The position numbers and the translations under genes are program-made. Shown here in pieces: positions 60,797-64,000 of a DNA stretch of 64,000 nt. The notes under the pieces are model-generated. The model saw only the letters and a list, made by a program, of their open reading frames with translations. It was not told where the DNA came from and did no database searches. How positions within the stretch are numbered: position 1 is the stretch's first letter; each line of letters starts with the position of its first letter. Source of the DNA: an uncultured Blautia sp. (GTDB lineage Bacteria > Bacillota > Clostridia > Lachnospirales > Lachnospiraceae); contig CAKRRX010000001.1 of the NCBI GenBank assembly GCA_934394595.1, positions 51,337 through 115,336 of the forward strand, in the 5' to 3' direction.

Positions 60797-61737
60797 ATGG
60801 AAGAGAAAGTGTTTAAGCCACTTGATGATCTTGTAGACTTATTAAAACAGCGAGGAATAGATATTCCGGATGCCTCTTCGCGCGACTATGCCAAAAGTGT
60901 GCTTGAAAAGAACGGGATTACAATTTGATAAACGGTTACAACAAATTATTTTTAGATCCCGCAAGTGATGTTGTTAAGTACCTTCCGGGTACTACCATGA
61001 AAGAAATCAATGACTTGTATCAATTTGATCGTGTGTTAAGACATATTTTTTTCAGATACATCCTCGAAGCCGAGACTCATATAAAAAGCTTAATTGCATA
61101 CTATTTTTCAGAAGCTCATGGGCATAAAAACTACTTAGTTTATACAAATTTTAATACAGCGTTGAAAGATTCTGAGTCAAAAATTACGAACCTCATTGCA
61201 GAAATACAGAAACAGCTTGCTAGCAGAAGTTCTGATCCAAGTATCGCACACTATCTGAAAGTACATGGATATGTTCCTCTTTGGGTTCTAAATAACATTC
61301 TAACACTTGGTACCATCAGCAAATTCTATAGCTTGATGCTGCCGCAAGAGCGTCAAGGGGTGTCTCGTAATTTTGGTATAATGGATAAAGAATTGGAAAA
61401 TGCCCTTGCCTACATATCAACAGTTAGAAATTTTTGTGCTCACGGAAATCGTTTATATTGTTTTCGTACCAAAAAGCCATTATCGACAACCACTTATCAC
61501 AGTCAATTAAACATTGCGCAGAATTCCAATGGGGAATATTTGAAAGGAAAACGAGATCTTTTTGCTTGCGTCATAGCTCTAAAGACATTATTGTCCAATA
61601 ATGATTTTAAAAGAATGAGTAAAGAGCTCTATCGCGCAATCGGAACTCTTGACAAAAAGTTATGTATCTTATCCAGAGAGCAAATTTTAAACGAGATGGG
61701 TTTTCCTAACAATTGGCGTGAATTGAATAATTTATAA
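60797..61737 (+). pseudogene. Abi_2/AbiF-family abortive infection protein, frameshifted
   Basis: ATG 60797 after CGGAGGATTT reads EEKVFKPLDDLVDLLKQRGI … AKSVLEKNG, then shifts frame near 60,917. The second frame (TTG 60925) continues LINGYNKLFLDPASDVVKYL through to 61737. Adding one base at GGG-AT-TAC gives the family sequence EKNGYYNLINGYN. Other family features are FRYILEAETHIKSLIAYYF and TVRNFCAHGNRLYCF, a HEPN-like RNRxxxH region. Repaired length about 313 aa. Abi_2 proteins block phage growth. Either a mutation, error or recoding. Confidence 0.78.
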
Positions 61738-61739
61738 TA

Positions 61740-61890
61740 AAAATACCGCCCCAGTGTTACCAGCACCAGAGCGGCCAGCACATCCGAAGATGCACTTTAT
61801 TTTCTCGCAAAAAATATTGTATCATCTTCGGAGCAGCCATGCAAGCGGAACCTGTGTTCGCGCTGGCTGTTATTTTTATACCCAAATTTC
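61740..61890 (+). other. Structured leader of the integrase gene
   Basis: About 150 nt without a gene, containing perfect 9-bp arms CCGAAGATG (61784-61792) / CATCTTCGG (61823-61831), a further CCAGC / GCTGG pairing and short GCGG/CCGC arms. It may be an attenuator or repressor-binding leader for the recombinase. Confidence 0.45.
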
Positions 61891-61917
61891 ATAACTATAT
61901 AGAAGAGGTGATACATT

Positions 61918-63495
61918 ATGTTACACAATTATCTTGAACTTGAGGAAGATTGCCTGTACCTCCGTAAGTCTCGTACTGATCGGGAAGCGGAAGCCAGAGG
62001 GGAAGGTGAAACTCTTGCCAGACATGAAAAGATCTTGTTGGATCTTGCTAAGAAAAGAGGCTGCCATATCGGAGCTATTTACAAAGAGGTTGTTTCCGGA
62101 GAGACCATCTCCTCCCGGCCTGTCATGCAGCAGCTACTCCGAGAGGTGGAGGCTGGCATGTGGGACGGGGTTCTAGTCGTTGAAGTGGAACGACTGGCCA
62201 GAGGTGATACCATTGACCAGGGCGTTGTTTCCAGAGCTTTCCAGTACTCCGATACCAAAATCATTACACCTACAAAAGTGTATGATCCGAATAACGAATT
62301 TGATGAAGAATATTTTGAGTTTGGCCTTTTTATGTCCAGGAGAGAATATAAAACTATCAAGCGCCGTCTGAACGCTGGTCGTATTTCTTCCGTCAAGGAG
62401 GGAAAATATTGCGGAAACCAGCCTCCTTATGGATATGAACGTATAAAGCTTGAGCATGAAAAAGGCTTTTCCCTGCGTCCCATCCCAGAACAAGCAGAGG
62501 TTGTAAAACTTATTTTTGCCTGGTACGTGGGGACAGATGGGGAGCGGATTGGAATGGCCAAAATAGCTCGTAGGCTGAACGACATGCATATTCTGACTCA
62601 GAAAGGCCGTGATTGGACTATTCCCAGTATATCCAGTATTCTCCAAAATCCTGTGTATGCTGGAAAGCTTCGCTGGCAGGCGCGTAAGGCGGTCCGCAAA
62701 ATTGAAAATGGATCTGTGGTAATCTCTCGTCCCCAATCAAAGGACTATCTCCTTGTAGATGGGCGTCACGAGCCGTTAATTCCCTGGGATCTCTATCAGA
62801 AAGCTACCGCTTTGAAAAGCACCAATCCTCCCCGGCCAATTTCTGTGCGCAATACTGTAAAAAATCCGCTTGCAGGGATCATATACTGTAAAAAGTGCGG
62901 CCGTGCCATGGTGCGCCGCCCCTACGCCAAAAGTAAGCAGGAAGACACTCTCATCTGTCCGTATTCCTCCTGCAGTACCGTGAGCAGCAGACTCTCTCTT
63001 GTGGAGCAGGCGGTAATTACAGGCATTGAGGATCTTGTGAAAAGGTATAAACTCAATGACACACTTCAGGATGATTCTGGCATGGATATTATAACAACAA
63101 AGGAAAGCCTTGTAGCCACCAAACAGGATGAGTTGAAGAAATTAAATGAACAAAAATTAAAACTATATGATTTTCTGGAACAGGGAATTTACACCACAGA
63201 GATCTTCCTGGAACGTTCCAATAATAATGCTCAGCAGATTCAGGCCTGCACGCAGACCATAGAAAATCTCCAAGCAGAGCTTGAACATGATCGCCAGCTC
63301 CTGGCTCAAAAAAGCACTTTTATTCCGCGATGCGAAAACCTGTTATCCAATTATTGGAGTTGGGATGTAAAGACCAGGAATGATGTCCTAAAAGAATTGA
63401 TTGAAAAAATTGAATATTCCAAAGATACGAAAAACGCATTTCGAAAAGGTGATGAAATCACATTTTCACTTGATATCTATCCGAAAATACAGTGA
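61918..63495 (+). CDS. int: Large serine recombinase (phage integrase)
   Basis: 525 aa. The catalytic domain carries YLRKSRTD with Ser18, then VVSGETISSRPVMQQLLREV and VVEVERLARGD. The recombinase domain is GYERIKLEHE … IARRLNDMHILTQKGRDWT. The zinc-ribbon domain is IYCKKCGRAMVRRP with LICPYSSC. A coiled-coil stretch runs near residues 400-460. Start ATG 61918 after AGAAGAGGTGATACATT. It cuts attP and attB at a central dinucleotide; excision needs a directionality factor, not recognised here. It ends 29 nt before the attP arm. Confidence 0.95.
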   Translation: MLHNYLELEEDCLYLRKSRTDREAEARGEGETLARHEKILLDLAKKRGCHIGAIYKEVVSGETISSRPVMQQLLREVEAGMWDGVLVVEVERLARGDTIDQGVVSRAFQYSDTKIITPTKVYDPNNEFDEEYFEFGLFMSRREYKTIKRRLNAGRISSVKEGKYCGNQPPYGYERIKLEHEKGFSLRPIPEQAEVVKLIFAWYVGTDGERIGMAKIARRLNDMHILTQKGRDWTIPSISSILQNPVYAGKLRWQARKAVRKIENGSVVISRPQSKDYLLVDGRHEPLIPWDLYQKATALKSTNPPRPISVRNTVKNPLAGIIYCKKCGRAMVRRPYAKSKQEDTLICPYSSCSTVSSRLSLVEQAVITGIEDLVKRYKLNDTLQDDSGMDIITTKESLVATKQDELKKLNEQKLKLYDFLEQGIYTTEIFLERSNNNAQQIQACTQTIENLQAELEHDRQLLAQKSTFIPRCENLLSNYWSWDVKTRNDVLKELIEKIEYSKDTKNAFRKGDEITFSLDIYPKIQ

Positions 63496-63524
63496 TTCTA
63501 TAACAATCTCATACATATCTAACC

Positions 63525-63558
63525 AATGATAACCTTTATGCGCACACGAACTGGCACA
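63525..63558. other. attR: right attachment site of the prophage
   Basis: Phage arm AATGATAACCTTTATG (63525-63540), 7 nt (CGCACAC), then core GAACTGGCACA (63548-63558). Joined with the left arm at 21909-21924, this makes an attP with perfect 16-bp inverted arms around a 16-nt centre. Confidence 0.93.
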
Positions 63559-63988
63559 CCTGGAAATGGTGTCTACTATCGTCCATCAACTTACACGTGA
63601 CCTTACTATGGAAGAAATCGAAAATTCCGGTCTTGGATCTTACTATATTGACCACACAGTAGGTGTGTGGCCTCAGGCGGCCGGTGGGATACCATTTAAT
63701 GCCTGTGAATTTCAGAGTAAAGGTGATCCTATCACGGATCTTTTCGAAAACCTTGCCGCTGAACAAAAGGCTCGATCCACCTATGATAATATCCTACGCG
63801 TAGTTCGAAACATTCCGGAAGTTGCAGATCCGATCCGTTTTCTCCGTGCTAGAGAAGTGGTTCATTTCCAGCGCTTTGGAGAAGCGCTCCGCTCGGTTCA
63901 GGAACAATTGGATGCAAAGAACTTTTATGCATTTAATCCAAGTTTTGATAATCCTTGTAAGGCAAACTGCAATACGGAGAGCAATTGA
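63548..63988 (+). pseudogene. cotJC: cotJC 3' part, after the prophage
   Basis: The core again encodes Glu-Leu-Ala-His, and translation continues in frame: LEMVSTIVHQLTRDLTMEEI to the stop at 63988. It holds the remaining predicted Mn ligands: Glu136 (LAAEQKARS) and His170 (AREVVHFQRF). Alone, it can only start at Met71 (63566), without a ribosome binding site. Fused with the left part it gives a 210-aa CotJC with all five expected ligands (Glu35, Glu65, His68, Glu136, His170) and a Lys/Asn/Cys-rich tail. Confidence 0.95.
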
Positions 63989-64000
63989 TATATTTTCAGA

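Larger units (their letters stand above)
21911..63558. mobile_element. Siphovirus-type prophage inserted in cotJC (skin-like element)
   Basis: A 41.6-kb element bounded by an 11-bp core repeat. It carries a full gene set: lysis, tail, head, packaging, late regulator, replication, lysogeny control and a large serine recombinase at the right end. Structural genes lie on the minus strand and the lysogeny and integration genes on the plus strand at the right. No transposase or truncated end is visible. Circularisation would give an attP with perfect 16-bp inverted arms and restore cotJC. Some genes have frameshifts, but none of the essential structural genes does. Confidence 0.95.

Noticed and set aside
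61868-61898. SigE-like promoter (GTTATTTT and CATAACTAT) just before the integrase gene
   Set aside because: The predicted start point would fall inside the ribosome binding site, and the -35 is only a partial match. It would suit the sporulation model too conveniently to claim.

Overview
The window looks like the chromosome of a spore-forming, anaerobic Clostridia species, most likely Lachnospiraceae. This is an inference from the spoIIIA and cotJ sporulation operons, gene style and moderate GC; no rRNA is present to confirm it. Positions 1-21.9 kb are host DNA: the mother-cell spoIIIA operon (minus strand, spoIIIAF cut by the window edge), a membrane-anchored protein of unknown function, a UvrD-type helicase, gltX, acpP, an FtsW/RodA protein, a giant secreted repeat protein divergent from a TetR regulator with three matching operators, a PcrA-type helicase, a Cys-rich DUF6062-like protein, the TrkH/TrkA potassium system, and the plus-strand cotJA-cotJB-cotJC spore-coat operon.

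The main result is that cotJC is split. Its first 68 codons are at 21,708-21,911 and the remaining codons at 63,560-63,988, separated by a 41.6-kb prophage. An 11-bp core (GAACTGGCACA), which encodes the Mn-ligand motif Glu65-Leu-Ala-His68 of this manganese-catalase-like coat protein, is found at both ends. Joining the two phage ends recreates an attP whose core is flanked by a perfect 16-bp inverted repeat. Excision across the core restores an uninterrupted 210-codon cotJC. The layout is that of a skin-type element: a prophage in a sporulation gene, potentially removed during sporulation by the large serine recombinase encoded next to attR.

The prophage is a siphophage with a complete gene set. 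From 21.9 to 45.5 kb, on the minus strand, it carries lysis genes (amidase, holin), tail tip and S74-processed spike, tape measure, tail tube and completion proteins, an HK97-type capsid with a C-terminal Ig/carrier-like domain, scaffold, a cargo cassette (lipoprotein plus a 655-aa fibre-like protein) bounded by intrinsic terminators, a minor head protein with an extra C-terminal domain, portal and terminase. From 45.5 to 58 kb are HicAB, a degenerate tRNA-like element, an ArpU/RinA-like late regulator, many small early genes, an HUH-type Rep protein with a candidate antisense RNA, and a Cro-like/DUF739 gene. From 58 to 63.5 kb, on the plus strand, are the repressor, a type I toxin-antitoxin module, an ImmA-like peptidase, a secreted protein, an Abi_2/AbiF gene preceded by a candidate structured RNA, and the integrase.

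Several genes carry single-base frameshifts. Three can be repaired by removing one A from a poly-A tract, so either sequencing/assembly error or real decay must be considered. Many small genes shorter than 60 codons were found by reading ribosome binding sites and are listed individually.
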